64,000 bases of DNA from Sipunculus nudus (lineage: Eukaryota; Annelida; Sipuncula; Golfingiida; Sipunculidae): positions 9,042,839 through 9,106,838 of the forward strand of contig CM049316.1 in NCBI GenBank assembly GCA_026874595.1, in the 5' to 3' direction. Positions 11,121-25,415 of the stretch are shown here, one piece after another. The notes under the pieces are model-generated. The model had not been told where the DNA came from, searched no databases, and was given only the letters and a program-made list of their open reading frames with translations. The translations under genes and the position numbers were made by a program. The stretch's first letter is position 1; every line of letters starts with the position of its first letter.

Positions 11121-13668
11121 GTCCATAATGTCATAATATCTAATTCCATGACATATTTAATGAATAGCTGTGAGACCTGCAGGTGGCACTAACTACACAA
11201 TAAGTGTGAAGATGACAACAATGAAAACAATGCTGTATTATTTATAAAGCTGCCTATTCTTCCGATTTATTTCAGTTCTTGGCAGTTCTCCTGTGATTTC
11301 AGAATTCGCCAAGGAAACTCTCCAGAGTTCAATTTCAAACCAAGGAACAATGAACAACTCTACTACATCAAACACCTTGAGTTTCATGTAATTGAAAACA
11401 ATCACGTATTGCAAGAGAGAACACATGCAGAACGAATGGCCAGTTGAGAAATCTCCCTACTCAATTAACCAAACTTGAAGACATACACAGTAAACTGGAA
11501 TATGGTATCAACTATCAAAATGAACTTGGTACATCAAATTAATATGTTTCCATCTGTATTTCCATAATTCAATCAGTATCCAGAACCATATCAATATCAG
11601 TGTCCAAGCAGTTTTAACCCTACCTTGTATGAGACCTGCTGAAGTGAAATATTTCTGACAAAAAACTAGTGTCATGTAAAAACTGACAGTATCTTGTTTA
11701 TCTGGTTGATTTGTAAACCAAATAGAAAATGATAACCATAAATAAGTGACAGCCTAGCCAAGGAACACATAAAATTGATGAACCAGGACAAATAACTACA
11801 ATAAGGTTCTGTTATGCAGCTGACATCAGCACAATATAAAGACAAAGATTATTCAATTCCCCTGAGACTGTCACCTGGGAATTAACAAACTATAAACCTT
11901 ATAAATGATGGTGTCATGCCTGTACACACTTATCTGGTCCAGGAAATACAGTCTTATGCCTTGCTAAACTGACCTTAGTGACAGTGGTATGCTACATTTA
12001 TAGGCTACATTCCCCTGAATGGAACAGGATCGCAAAAACACAGGAAAAATAAAATTCTATTTACATGTATATTTTGACTACCATTTTAAACACAAAACTA
12101 TAAAGTAGGCAACTTGTCTATCAAGGCACTGTCTGATCAATGTTCTCCCCCCATATGTGAACTGATTATTAAAAAGATCATATCAATCATACAGGGAGAG
12201 ATTCAAACAAGTTGCAGGAAAGCCATATTGCACACAAATCTATGGTTTAGAAAGATCAAGGTCACATGATTAAAACTAAAAATGTCTTGATACTAGGTCA
12301 GCTGACCATCAGGAAGGTCAGCTGAACTGAATTTACAAGGTCAGCTCTAAAAGCAAAAGGTACAGATTCACAGAATGAGTTCTTTAGTTTTCTTTCGTCC
12401 TGACATAAATTTGTGTAAGTCGTACAAGGCAAATAATATGATTCTGTGCAGAGGGAAGCCAGATTTTTCTAGTATGTCTCTCAAGATGGTGTGTCATGGT
12501 CCGGACGACCTAACAGCCATGGGAGGTCAAGGATGACAAATTTACTAGGTCAGGTTGCCACCCCCACCACAGTAGCTTTGCGGGAGGTACATGAAATCTG
12601 ATGTATTAGTTTTAATGTTACTGTAGAAGTGGAAGCGGTTCATTAGTTGATGGGACAATGACACAGGGGTGAGGCCAGGTCCTCATGTTGGCTGTCAGTA
12701 AGTTCTGCTGACTGTGCCAGCAACTGGCCTTCACACTGCCTCCCAACTATTGATCCAAATACTATCACTGGCAGCCAGAGAGACTGCTACACGCTCAGCA
12801 AGCAATGCCAGAGCTGCGAAAATTGCTCCAGTCAAGATGGAGTCTTGGTCCTTCTATCAGCTCTCAATACCTGAATCTAAGCCTTCCAACCAGCTAAGGA
12901 TCACACCTTAATTCACCACTGCTGCAGGTTGTCTAAAATTAAATTTCACATAAAATCTGATCAGTAGTAAATTCAATGAACCTGCAATGAATCTACTAGT
13001 TAATTTTTTTTTAAATGCTCCCATATAATGAAGGGCAAATTGTCCTCTGTCAGGACAGTTCTGGGTCTGGCAGTGGTGTGTCCTCAGCCAGTCAGGACAG
13101 AATATCCAAGTTTATCATGTAATGTAATTGCAACATTTCCTGCATATTTTGCTTTTCATTAATTTAAATTATATATCTACTGATGCTAGGAATCAGCTGT
13201 TGAAGAATATTTAATGAATGTAAGACAAAAACAATTGCAATCTTACCACAGAATGACCATCAACAAGTAAATCCAGTATTATTTTAATTATTTAATATTT
13301 ATTTACAATATGACAAAGACCCAAGGGATCACTAAATGGATAGAAATTCTTGTTCAATATTTGCAGATTTATAATACATGGCAGAATAATTATTTATAAT
13401 ATCAGTCTTTGAACTTTGGTCAAGATAAATGTTATTTATAACACAGAAGTTTAGCCTTCTAACTCTTAATGCTACAGGTATGGGTTATGTACCAGGTAAC
13501 AATGTGGCATATAAGTAAAGTGGACCTGACATTTCCACTGTATACATTAGGGTCAGATATTTAGTTATATTAGAACAGATACTGGCAGTTTTATGTATTA
13601 CAGAAATGGATGATTATATCATATCAATGCAGTTCTGTGTAAATATCTAGTTTATAATACGAACTTAC

Positions 13669-13887
13669 TTCAAAGATCCTGGGGGCCTTAACTTGCCAAT
13701 ATTTGGGGTTGGGGTCACCCTGGCATAATTTCATGAAATCAAACATTTTCTTCAAGCTAGATGGGAAAATAATTACCACAAGTACTGCCAGAGCTTTTGA
13801 GGCAACACTGAGGTGAAAATGTATCATCACTTCAGTTTCCTCAATGTGATTCTCAAGTGCCCTTATTATGGCAGGGGTTTTTAATAT
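13669..13887 (-). other. weak candidate coding exon, minus strand
   Basis: A 219-nt block is open for 73 codons with phase 0 at both ends. A consensus donor GTAAGT occupies plus positions 13663-13668 and an acceptor-like TTTGTTCCAG lies at the other side. The peptide starts ILKTPAIIRALENHIEETEV, has a hydrophobic middle (ALAVLVVIIF) and ends KYWQVKAPRIFE. I do not recognise it. The pyrimidine tract is poor and the block may be a repeat. It lies on the same strand as the possible gene start at 20 kb. Confidence 0.18.
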
Positions 13888-16800
13888 CTGGAACAAAGTT
13901 TCTGCCTATAACTATCAACCCCCTTGACCCCCTGCCCTAGTGCCCTTTAACCTGACCATAAGGTACATCTGGCAAGACACAAGCAGACCAGGCAGTCAGT
14001 CACTGAAGTGCCGCCAGAATGACTCCCATCAGGTGAGGTCTTTATAAACAGACACCCGTCACACATACATACACACTAATTGCTTGAACTGATGGGCAAA
14101 GTCATGACAGATTTATAATACCACAGCTGGTCAGTGATCACTGGTTTGAAAAGACAGGGTCAAGGACCCCATTTCTCCACAAAATACAACTTTGTTGGCT
14201 GGACTGACGCGGGCAGCAGGTATCGCCCGCAGGTATCCTGTGTGATCAGTGCTCCTGGTCTCTCATGCTTCATAATGAGGTAGATCCATAAATGGTGTAC
14301 ATCAATCAAATATGTCCAACCAATGGTCAGCACCTGCACCTGATGACACCAGATCTTACTTGTCTGGTCAGACACCCCTTTGACATCATATCAAATAACT
14401 TTCCTCAAGAGCCAGGTGATGTTCAGAAATAATAACAGGCATAATTCTAGATGTCTGACATGTATGCATGACTGTCATTATAGACATGATTTTCCAAGCA
14501 TACTCAAGGTGTGTACAGACAGAAAACTGTACACCCTCTTTCATCAGTCCAGAAATTAATTGTGGGATACCTGTCCACTAAATCACCACAATCTTCACAT
14601 TTTTTTTCAATGTATACCCTATTTTTCAATGACAGACTCTAATGTCAAAAGGCCGAAATAGCACTACATTTTTCATGGCCTACAAGTACTTTCACTTGAC
14701 ATAAACCAGAATAACTGTTAAGGTTTGTTCAGTATACTTTCTAACAACACCTACCATGAGCATAAACAATCTGTTATAACTTAGCATATTTGAAAATCCA
14801 TCTGCATGTTTGTTGAATTTCTGATCACATGAATGCTAGCAGGGCTAGTACAGGTTACTAGATGGCAGCCAACTTGTACACAATACAGGTAATGACTCCT
14901 TATAATAGAAACTGATTTTCAGTTTAGTTTGAGTTCACATGTACCCTTTTGTGTTAATTAACTATTCTTTTTAAATGTTAGGATTATAGGCTGTTTCCAT
15001 GATATAAATGCAAAAAATGGACGACCATTGCAGTACATTCACCATTTGACTTGTATCATGACTAAGTTTCACTGGCCTAATGTAACATCCTTCTGGGTTG
15101 TGTATTCATGGCTAATAAAATCAGCCCTCTGAGGCAAGACTCAACCCCTATATTATGTCAGCCTACATTAAAATAATGTCCATAAAATAGGAATGCTGAT
15201 TCTGATTTAAGTGATATATTTAATGCCACACAGACAAGACAGAATAAGACAAAGAAACACTGTGTATTTTTTTAAGTGAAAGGCTCATCTTCAATATGTG
15301 ATAATTTTTCCAAAAGGAACACAATTAGTAACTAGCAAAGTAAACAAACACAGACACTTTCAAGTCCATATATTGCCCATATAAAATTGCTTTTGTTTCT
15401 TAGAGTGTTGCCTCTTATTATAAATTCTCTCAGTATTGGTTTCTTATTTTTTTTCAAATTAATTTACCCATATATTTCACCTCAAAAGGGGTTTTCAGAT
15501 TGGCCACCAAGTCAAAACCTGCTGACTCAGCACTTATGTCAAATTCTTTTCAGGCCTGAACGACTGTTGTAGAATAGACAAAAAGAAACTTTCATTAAGC
15601 TGAACTGATATCGAATTGTGATTACTAAGGTTTTTTTTAAGTATACCACTTGTTACGGGGTGCACATAAAAGTGGACCGAACTGTCATAACACAATAGAG
15701 GTAAAAAGTCAAAATGTCTGCCATGCTGCAGGCTTCTTTAACTTAAATGCTAAATAATATCAACTGATTCCTCCTGGTTCTTGCCTTTGCTGGCCAGATC
15801 TAGATCTTTGGAAGTGTAGCAGAAAAAAACTTCAACCAGCAGACAGAGTCATTGATCAGGCAAGTATACATGGTCCTGTTTTGGACCGAAAAGCAGGGAA
15901 AGGTGACAGTCTGAAAATATGCTGGGCAAAATGGTTTCCTGCTCAGTTGTTGAATAATACTTCCCAGCTATATCCCCACACCTCGCTGCAGGCAGCTGCC
16001 TGGACTTACTACCAGCCCCATTTACAATCTTGTCACCTGAAGCTGATTAATTATGCAGTCTGATGTAAGTCATTCTGGTTACATCAGAATCATAGAAAAA
16101 CTGGTGTTTGCTTCACTTTCATAAAGGTTCCGCATTCACAATTTCATGAACCATACAGATTCAGTACCAATATATTAAAACATGAATTGTTTCTTCAGGT
16201 GCAAGACATGGAAAATATTATTTTGCATGCAAACACTTGATAAACTGTAACAATTTGATGAAGGAATATCCAACAAGTACAACTTGTTTCACTGAAGACA
16301 TATAAATGATCTGACATAATTTAAATCATTTTAATTGATTTACATTACAAGTGACATAAAGAGACCTGTTGCCATTCATCAAATATAAATATGAAACTTA
16401 GCTTTTGACTTTTAATGCTAAAAGCATGGATCAAACACCTGAAACATCAGGGAAGCTACTACATGTATCACAGGGGCATGTCATAAACTAAGTTTCATTT
16501 TATAACAACCACCTCAGTTTACTGACCACCCCAAAAACAGCCACCTTATCGAGGTCCTGTTGGTGGTTGTAATTTTGAGATTTCAATGTAATTTCTCATC
16601 GGAGCAATATGAAGTTGAAACCCTCAGGGACATACAGCTGACCACAGAGCTTATATTATTACTGTCTCTAATGGTAAAATTGGACCAGGGTTGACTATCA
16701 TTTCACACCATCTCGGGCTTATAGGACTAATGTTTACTGCTTAAATGAGGATCCAGAACCAGAGTGACATACTATATTCTGTTCCAACAACGCGTGTCAA

Positions 16801-17471
16801 CCTGTTTTTTGGGGAAAATTTTCTTTAAATTTATATTTTTAAATAATTTCCTTGAAAACTGCAAATGGAAGTGAAAGCCTAATATGCATAGAAAATTTTA
16901 CAATAAATCTCTTCATAATGCAGCTCAGATGTGTCCCCGTAAAAGTAGCCATCAATGTTTAAGCTGGTTATATTTTTTAGACTGTTAACATGACATCATC
17001 CAATCAACACCTAGAACTGAGGCGGTACTTATATGTGACCAATGACCCAGAAAGGCAAAGTGTAAAGTCGATAAGACTCGCATCATTGGTGATATCAGAC
17101 TTTCCACCCCCACCTTTATTTTTATTTACCAGCCTATACAGGCTATACCACACAATCATCACTACCCTAAAACTAGGGACCCAGGGGTCTCGACCCTCAG
17201 CTGTATTTGTCCCTTAGGATATTTCTAAATAAATTTTCAGAATGACAGCCCTGTGACCTTAACCAATGACCTTGAGAAAAAAAATGAGTGTAAAAAACAG
17301 TCGACCAGGCTCAATCACAGGTGTCAACATAAACACAACGGGTGTATTGCCTAGCCAAAACAGGTGTCAATCAGGAGATGCCCTAACTGGCTTGGCCTAA
17401 AAAATGTAATACATGTTCCCGCTGGCTGAAACATTGAGTGCTGTGGCTCACAATCGGACCTGCAATCACAG

Positions 17472-17535
17472 GACCTTGTTATGGTAAACTGACACACGTT
17501 CTGTGTTTACCAATATGTATAGCCATAACAAGGTC
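17472..17535. repeat. nested inverted repeat
   Basis: Outer arms GACCTTGTTATGG (17472-17484) and CCATAACAAGGTC (17523-17535) are perfect over 13 bp. Inner arms GGTAAAC and GTTTACC are also complementary. The stem could form a long hairpin or cruciform. The inner arm also contains a forkhead-type TGTTTAC core. Confidence 0.6.
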
Positions 17536-19799
17536 TTAAACAGCCGTATGTGAGGCACTGAGACTGTGTGCTAGGATGGCTTTGCTGGGAAACCTTTGTA
17601 TAAAGGAACCCTGAACTGATAGTGTAAAAGAATAGACATAATACTGCTCCTGATTATGTACCTTTAAGAAGAGCAATTAGAGGTTGTTAACAGTGCATCA
17701 AACTTTTTTTTTCAAATAAACTTGCGACCGTATGCTGCTGTGGGAAACACAAATTTGGCAAACAACTAAAATCTTGTGCATTCTGTATCAGTCCAAATCA
17801 TAACTGATTTACATGCATTGATTCCTCAACAAGAATTTCATGATACACTTGGTCTTTGAACTGCAGAGTTTAGCTTTACATCATGATCAGTCAACTGAGC
17901 TCAGACATCCCTCAATGAATCAGTGCCCAGTACATAATAACCCCATATGCTGTGAAAGCCTGATTTATCATCGACAAAAAACACACTAACTAGTGAGTAC
18001 AGATATTGATAAGAGTTACACCTATATCACATATAAATGACTCATCAGATTAAAACTGATGTTTATTAAGTATGAAAATAATTCTTCATCTTCCAAGACG
18101 CACCTGCATATAAGCCTTTTTATCACCTTGGCGTGAATTAAACAATTTTCTCTACACAGGCTCAATGATCCCAAATAACCTATCATGTTTATAATATAAT
18201 GAAACATTTCCCTGTTCTGTAAACCTGGCTAACTTTTTATGATTTCAAATATTATAAGACTATCATTAGAAGACTTGGAGCAGAACTTTCTGGAACATAT
18301 CCTGTTCAGGAACACCCTGAATGACCTTTTACAAATAATTCTGGCACAGACCGACAAGGTAACAATTATATTTATAATTATGTCTGATTTGCTGATAAGT
18401 TGTCCCAGACTTCCTCAGTACATGTGCACTCAGAATATGCAAGTTTTATCTTCAATCATTCTGTCTAGGTTCTTATCAGATAACAATGCCATTACCATAA
18501 TTTACTTTTTGTCTATATATAATATACAGCATAACATAACTTGTTACTGTTAAAGCAGAATGTCTTCACATGATGACATTTGGAAAGAAATGCCTCACAA
18601 TTAGTCACACAATTACTGAATTCAGCAAATAGACCTATGATAAATAAGTACTCATGAAGATGAAGACTGTATAATATTATAATTTCTTCTTCCCAGGAAC
18701 AAAACTCATGAATGTGTCAGACGGTCTATAAACTGCTCCTCATAGCTAGCCCCCCCCCCCCCAGGCTGTATCAGACTTAGTACAAATGCACTTGCAATAA
18801 CAAATGAATACTTCAATGTATTAGCGAATAGAAAACCACTACTTTTTTTAAAACTGCATAAGTAGTAGCAGGGATATATTATGACCTATAATGCAGTTTG
18901 GGCACATATTTTGGTATGTATCACAATATATTTGAATTTATTGTAAATTAATCACAATATATTAGAATATATCGTAAATTAATCAATTCATATTGATCAT
19001 ACAAAAGTGCATAATTTCTAAAGCAAGACATTTACCCAATTTGGCATCCACTTATAACAAATGTAATGTTCAGTTATGTAGTGTAATCCACATCACCTTA
19101 TATAAGAAATAATATCCAAATGCAAACAAAATCAACCTTTAGAAATACGTTGGAAGTTTCAGTTATATACAAGCTTTCACTTTCATATAAATACATTCCA
19201 AACTGGCAACAAGAAACATTTGTTTCCTTTCTTCCTTAAAACTGATGAACAAACTGAGTGTCAAGATTTTATAAAACTAAAGATATCACAGCATGTTACA
19301 CAAAGGAATCATGAATGATAAGAATTTTATTTTTTAAATTCTAATATACATTTAGAATCCCCCCAGTTTGGGAAAATATTCCACTGTCTTGTCTAAGTCT
19401 CAAATATTCAAAAAGTGTGATTCCTACTTTGAAAACACAATTACATAAAGGAGAAATAATAAGCATACTCATCAAACAATAGTAAATAGCTGACATATAC
19501 TGATAATTTTACTGCATTTTCATAGTCTGTAAATAAAATATCATTAATGACAGGAATCTGTCACAAAAAAATGGTAGGTGCTAATCAATGTTTCGCCCAT
19601 GATAATACTATATCAGTCCAAAATTATCAGTTGTTTAATGCACAAATATGTGCAATAAAATTATTAGTCTATTATCAATAACAGGTAATGTTACCCTAAT
19701 ATTTTTTAAAGTTATTATATAGACCTAGACCTTTGTTATGTTGACAATGAATGATTTATAGTGTGTGACAGATTGAGGTCTTGGCTTTGAAGTTATTTA

Positions 19800-20695
19800 C
19801 ACTATCACGCGGCTAATGAAGACATGCTAATCGTCATATTGCACCTTGTAGTTGTAGACATGCCGAGAATCATGGATTTTGAGGACGAGGCGAGAGTGTG
19901 CCGTGTATATGCTGGCTGTATGAGGTCACCGGGCGAGCTCTCACTGAAGGTCAGCCGGCTTGTATTACGTAACACTGTCTGGCGGAGCCAGCGACATGGG
20001 GCTCGCCGACCAATGACAAGGGTCCATGATAATAAGCAACATGCATGCTTGCGGCTAAGCAATGATCCTGAATAAGAAACAGGTCTTACCTTTACTTAGG
20101 ACAATGTCATGCAGCAGTATTGCTGGAAAGAACAAGAAAACGATAATTATACATCTGCTTGGGGTAGTCAGCGGCAAACCGGAAGTAGAATCCACAGAAA
20201 TCTTAGCAAAATACGAGAAGAAATTGCCGGTACTCACTCAATATACTAAAGGGTATTAGCATGTCTAAGAAAAAGCCAACTGTCCCAACGGGTTGGGGTA
20301 TCGCCAGAAGCCTTCTCAGTCTTTGGCAGAGACATAAATGCAGTTGATAGCCACACCAGCCGGCCTTATAATTTAGCAACAAATTGTGCAAACCCCTCAG
20401 TTCTACATAGCTCTCGCCGTCTCTCTCGGTACAATCCAGCGGACGCTTACTGCGCATCGTCTGGGGCGCAGGTTCTACATTGCCGCCATGCATGAACCGG
20501 GGCCGGCGAACCCAGGGCACCGTCTGGCCCCGTCATCTGTATAAACCACAACCAATGATAACAGGCAAACATTGCCGACCGAGACAGAACGAAAGAAGGC
20601 ACGACGGAGGTTACAACAATGTACCCGTATTTAAACGATACGGAAAAGCAGCATTCAGCGGGCCTCTGTCAAAACTTGGAAGAAAAAGCAGTTAG
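19800..20695 (-). promoter_or_regulatory. CpG-richer island, possible 5' end of an unseen minus-strand gene
   Basis: About 900 bases have clearly more G+C and CpG than the 20 kb to the left. The minus strand carries two good splice donors: GTGAGT with its G at 20237 and GTAAGA after CCTAAGTAAAG near 20085. CCAAT pentamers occur at 20010-20014 and 20552-20556 (plus strand). Open frames overlap on both strands, as expected in GC-richer DNA, and none resembles a known protein. The simplest reading is a promoter with a noncoding or short first exon of a gene running left out of the window. Nothing here proves transcription. Confidence 0.35.
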
Positions 20696-21430
20696 TGTGT
20701 ACAGGGTGTGTTTAAATGAGCAAGATAATTAACAAATTTACAGCTAGGAAAACAGGATCTGTTTAGGCCAATGTAAACAGTTCGGCGTTTGTTTATCTTG
20801 TCAAGGTTTCAGTCACTATCTTTCCAAGCCAATAGAACAGACGCCAGGCGTCATGTTTTATAAGATTCTATAGTTTGTTGTCTGTTCTAAAATTATAGTA
20901 AAATAGCCGCGGCTACAGCAAGCATTGCCGGTTTCACCGATTTTTTTTATTATTAATTTTGGAGTAACATATTAATTTTTAAAAACCAAAGCAGACAACG
21001 CGCGTGCAGATGTTTAATTCTAATATCCCTATATTTTCCTATGAAAAAAATTTCTCCTACAAATTTTCAATATTTTCCAACATTTAGGCCTATATATGTC
21101 CTGCAGTTTCCTACAGTTTTTTTCCGTGTTTCCGATATAACTGTTATAGAAACATTATTGTCATAATTAAAGACCTGTATTTTTAATAAATCAGCTCCTT
21201 TGTAAACTGTACATGTTACAAGTTTTTGCAGTCATAAAAGTAAAGCTATGCAAATGAATTAATCAGAACCTTATATAGAAGCTGATGGTCATGGGAATTA
21301 AGTAACCAAGTAATACACGATTGTACTATGAAAACTCCTGCAGGCCTAAATTCCCAAAATTCTGTCTGAAAACTCTGTTAAACTCTTTCTATATTCACGG
21401 GCGTTAATATAGGGGGGACTTGGGTATATA

Positions 21431-21471
21431 CCCCCCCCCCCCTACTATTTGGCAAAGGGGGGGGGGGGGGG
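21431..21471. repeat. poly-C / poly-G hairpin
   Basis: A run of 12 C (21431-21442) is followed 14 bases later by about 15 G (21457-21471), so the pair can fold into a G:C-only stem or a G-quadruplex. Confidence 0.75.
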
Positions 21472-22670
21472 TGGCCAATGTTATCATCTATACCCGCTAT
21501 TCAGAGAATAATATTTATATTGCAAATGATATATATATTAATAGTAAGAATTATAGAGTTTGGTCCCATTTATGAGTTTACAGAGAAATATATTATATCT
21601 AAAATTAACCTGGTTAAATATTACCTTATATTGAAAACTTAAAAGGTTTTTTCCCCAAACCTTATACTTAATTGTAATGTATTTGTTATGTTGTGAAGTA
21701 TATATATTTGCAATGTGTCAGACGCATATGTAGTTGAAACGTGTCATACAGACGCTAAATATATATGTGTGTGTGTGTGTGTGTGCGCGCGGGCGAGCCC
21801 CCCCCCCCCAAAAAAAATAAATAAATAAATAAATTGACGCCACTGTCAAAATTTGTTTCAAGTGATCATATAAAATTTCCATTTTTTTTCAGGAACTTGA
21901 TGGCAGCCCTGTCATGACATTGTCATGAAAGTACAACCAAAGATGAAGATTCTAACATATCTTAATCCATGCATATACTTAGTAGAGGGAGGAAATTAGG
22001 ACTCTTTTTTCACGTGATCGTTTATCACTGTGACTGATTGTTCCTCTGTTCCACAGAGCTTCACTTGTACTCGAACGAGTGCAAATCTGCAGGATTTTAC
22101 ATCTTGACTTACTTAACCTTGTGCGCTAAATAGGTTATATTTATATGGCTGTTATAAATAATTAGGCTAACATCACCCACCCACGGTCTTTGGGCTGCCA
22201 GAGTCGAATTAAAAAAATATAATCACACTAAAGCCTAAATAGAGCATTCCTTTAAAATTCTGTATAATAACAAGTCAGATTGAGACAATTTATAGGAGTT
22301 TGAATAAAGGAATGGACAGCTTAAGTACGAATTTTAAAAAAATCTGATTTTGTATATCAGCTTATATAATAACGCTGGTTTTAAAAATAATAAAATAAAA
22401 AGAGGGTATTTGCAAATATCTCACGAAATATAATGCCTCACAACAAATCGAATCGACCAATCTCTTTTATTGAAGGTTCAACTGTGATTTTAAGAGAAGT
22501 TATTAATGGTTTCACAAGAAATAAGAATGCACAGAAATAATAAGTTGAAGATGTAAGGCAGTGTAATTTATTGTATAATTTTACATTTAATAAATTTTTC
22601 TGTGTTACAAGTTATGCTATGCCAGACGGCGGTATATATATGTATACAGACACAAGTGGACCAGCATGCA

Positions 22671-22672
<2 letters not shown>

Positions 22673-22743
<71 letters not shown>
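22673..22743. repeat. (AT)n microsatellite
   Basis: About 35 uninterrupted AT units. They create Tyr-Ile repeat frames on both strands that should not be called genes. Confidence 0.95.
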
Positions 22744-22745
<2 letters not shown>

Positions 22746-25350
22746 AGACTGTGCGCGTGGAGGAACACATATCACAGACTCGATCAATTTATTAATGATT
22801 TATTTAGAGATCCAGACATGCTTTTCGGATGTCATGTCTGGACATATTCGATGCACTCAAGTGACTGACGATCGGTATATTTTATTTCAGTCAACAGAAA
22901 CGGAAACTCGAGGTCCGGGGTTCCGTGTCACCCAGCCAGCTTTTATGTTAATGTACGGGTGGATACGAACTGGGTCGATCTATAGACACAAACAGCCAGT
23001 CGCCTTAATTAGAATGAATAAAGATCTACTACGTGTATACTTTGACTCTTTCGCACTTTGTAAATTGGTAATATGCGCGATGTCACTGTATTGAACCGCT
23101 AACTGGTTATTGTATATAGAGGTGTGGCTATAGGGTAATCAGGATGCTGGATCCTCATTTTAGGAGAAAAGAGGAATTAACACCATGAATTTATAATTTT
23201 AAATATAATAACTATATATAGAGTTTATTCTGTAGATTCCTTTTTTTTCATCCTATAGTGTTATATTAAATTTACAACAACCTCACCTTCCCGAACGACA
23301 CACATACACACAAACGCACACACAACCGCACCTTCTACATTCTTACCCTATATTTTGTCTAATTTAATGTTTACCATATCAGGGGTCGTAATAACGTCTT
23401 TCCGCCTGTCTACGACAGGCAAATATGTGCACGGAAAGGCATTTTTCATGTTGAACCAATTCGTTGAAATGGTGAGTACCTATTAGAGCCATGCGCGGGC
23501 CTCAACCCGCCCCATATTACCTATAGATGCTTTCCACATTTTTTATAGCTGCATGATATATTTATATATAAGTACTAATAAACATAACACAAAAACGAAA
23601 TAATTTCCTGCTGGTGTTCTACCTATACTACCTATATTTCCTGTATTTTCCTATAAAGGGGGGGGGTCACTGCACATTTTCATACAACAGTATTACTGTT
23701 GAAAACATTCAGTTCTTTTAACATGCATGCATGTCTGCATGACGGATGGCATGTAAACCAGAATCAGGTTTGCACAATGAGCGAAGTGTGACTGCTGTTA
23801 AGTTTGATATGATGGCAGGATGCGTCTTAGTGGAAAGGAAACTTTCTGCGGAGAGGCAAACCTTATATATATGCCTTTCCGTCGGAAAGGCGAAAAATTC
23901 TGAGAAATACGATCCCTGTCATATATCTATAAATGTTGTAGGAACCTCTCTCTGGCCACGCCAGGGTATGCACTTTTTTTTGGCTTGAACCGCCAGTAAC
24001 GATGCAAAGTGTACTAAAGTGGGGGGGGGGGGGGGGCATTTTCCTTATTTCACCATTAATCAAGATATACTAGTATTTCAAATAATATTTGGACAGGGCT
24101 ATCACAGCGCTATCTGTCGGCAACTACGATGGTGCATCACGGCAGCAAGCATCTCCGGTAGGACATATAAAAAAACGCAAATTTCTATGGCCTTTGTTCC
24201 AAATGGCCCTCTGTCATAGGTGTGTTAATGATACAAGGATAATAATCTTGCCTTCAGGTGTAAAATAATGAACGGGTAGGATGAGCTATTATATAAAAAT
24301 AAGGGTAAGGTTTGGGTGCATTTTATCAAGTCTCGACTAGAAATGGAAAAGTTTTCTTGGTACCCTTCCTGTTTGTTTATATATAGGCCATACGGAGTGA
24401 TGAACACAAGTCCTCATTTTTAGCGACTTTTTCAAGGCTGAGCTATTTTTTAATGCTCTTTTAACACAAATGGGTCATGTGTCTGTCTCTTTGTATGTCT
24501 GTTTTTGCCATATTTGCAGGGGAAGAAAACACGCAGGACTAAAATGATAGTGTTTATTAACGTAGTAGTAAAACCTAGTTGTATAATTGTGATTTTGTTT
24601 TACGGTATGACAGACGGATACTTGGGTTATTATAAACAAGAGATTCTTTTGTTATTTTTTGTCTATCTGTTAGCATATCAGCCCGTTTCCTCGCTCTCTG
24701 CTCTCTCTCTCTCTCTCCGTATATATATATAACCCCGCGGCCATGTATACATATATGTACATTTTGTTATATAGTAAATAAATAAAATGATTAAATCCGC
24801 TTATTTTTAAAAAGTGTATTTGTGTACCTTGGGTATAACGTCAATAATTGCACTTTAATAATTGCAAGTTCCAGCGTCAGCCACTTTTTTTACTCCCTGT
24901 ATACGCCCGCATGCACGTGCTCTATTTTTGATCTGTCGGGGAAAACCGGTCATTGTGAGTGTATAGACGGAGAAGTCATTGCCCGCTTATGATTAATGAA
25001 AAGCGTGCCATGGTCTTTTTTTCTGAATAAGCATATCCAAAAAACAAGCAAATTTATGAGCGTTTATACGTAGGACAAACACACGCTGCGGGAATGTCTT
25101 TATACACAGAATATATATATTACTGGTGATCCCCGGGGGGGGGGGGGGAGCTCCTCTATATATATGTGAGCATACGGAGCGTTCTCTAAAGGCAGGTGCA
25201 CGCATGGCCTATTCCGACTGCCTGATTAACTACCCCCTAACCCCCACCACCCCCCTCCCACCCCCACCCCCCCCCCCAAAAAAAAAAAAATCGAGCCCAC
25301 ACACAGCACCGCATAAGTACATATGTATATCTCGAATTAAAAACCATATA

Positions 25351-25415
25351 CAGTAAAACCTCGCCTATAGCGACCACCTCGATTTAGCGACCACCTAAAC
25401 ATAACGACCAGTCGT
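25351..25415 (+). mobile_element. fragment with pogo/Tigger-like terminal motif
   Basis: It begins cagtaaaacctcgcctatag, followed by cgaccacctcgatttagcga. This strongly recalls the terminal inverted repeats of pogo/Tigger-type mariner elements (CAGTAAAACCTCGnTATA...). No opposite end or transposase frame was found nearby, so it is a remnant. Confidence 0.4.

Larger units (their letters stand above)
11127..19799. other. no gene recognised; AT-rich noncoding DNA
   Basis: 8.7 kb without a supported gene. Items inside are the weak minus-strand exon candidate (13669-13887), a nested inverted repeat at 17472-17535, a 'GACCACC'-type degenerate repeat at about 16500-16572, a 17167-17225 piece related to the repeat head at 46755, and a C12 tract near 18750. 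The length and AT content would fit a large intron of a minus-strand gene starting near 20 kb. Confidence 0.45.

Noticed and set aside
12731..12853. Minus-strand 40-codon open stretch containing a hydrophobic segment (TGAIFAALALLAERVAVSLAA)
   Set aside because: It looks protein-like, but has no ATG, a weak acceptor and no matching family that I know.
14160..14375. Minus-strand 71-codon frame
   Set aside because: It begins with GTG, contains no known motif, and the region is slightly GC-richer, where chance frames are longer.
20055..20259. Overlapping frames on both strands in the CpG-richer island, one with a hydrophobic stretch (CIIIVFLFFPAILLHDIVLSK)
   Set aside because: The minus frame has no ATG (it opens with GTG just after a stop) and that GTG is itself part of a GTGAGT splice donor; no family was recognised.
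22666..23094. 142-codon frame starting in the (AT)n microsatellite
   Set aside because: The start is inside simple repeat and the following 115 codons resemble no protein and have no splice or promoter context.
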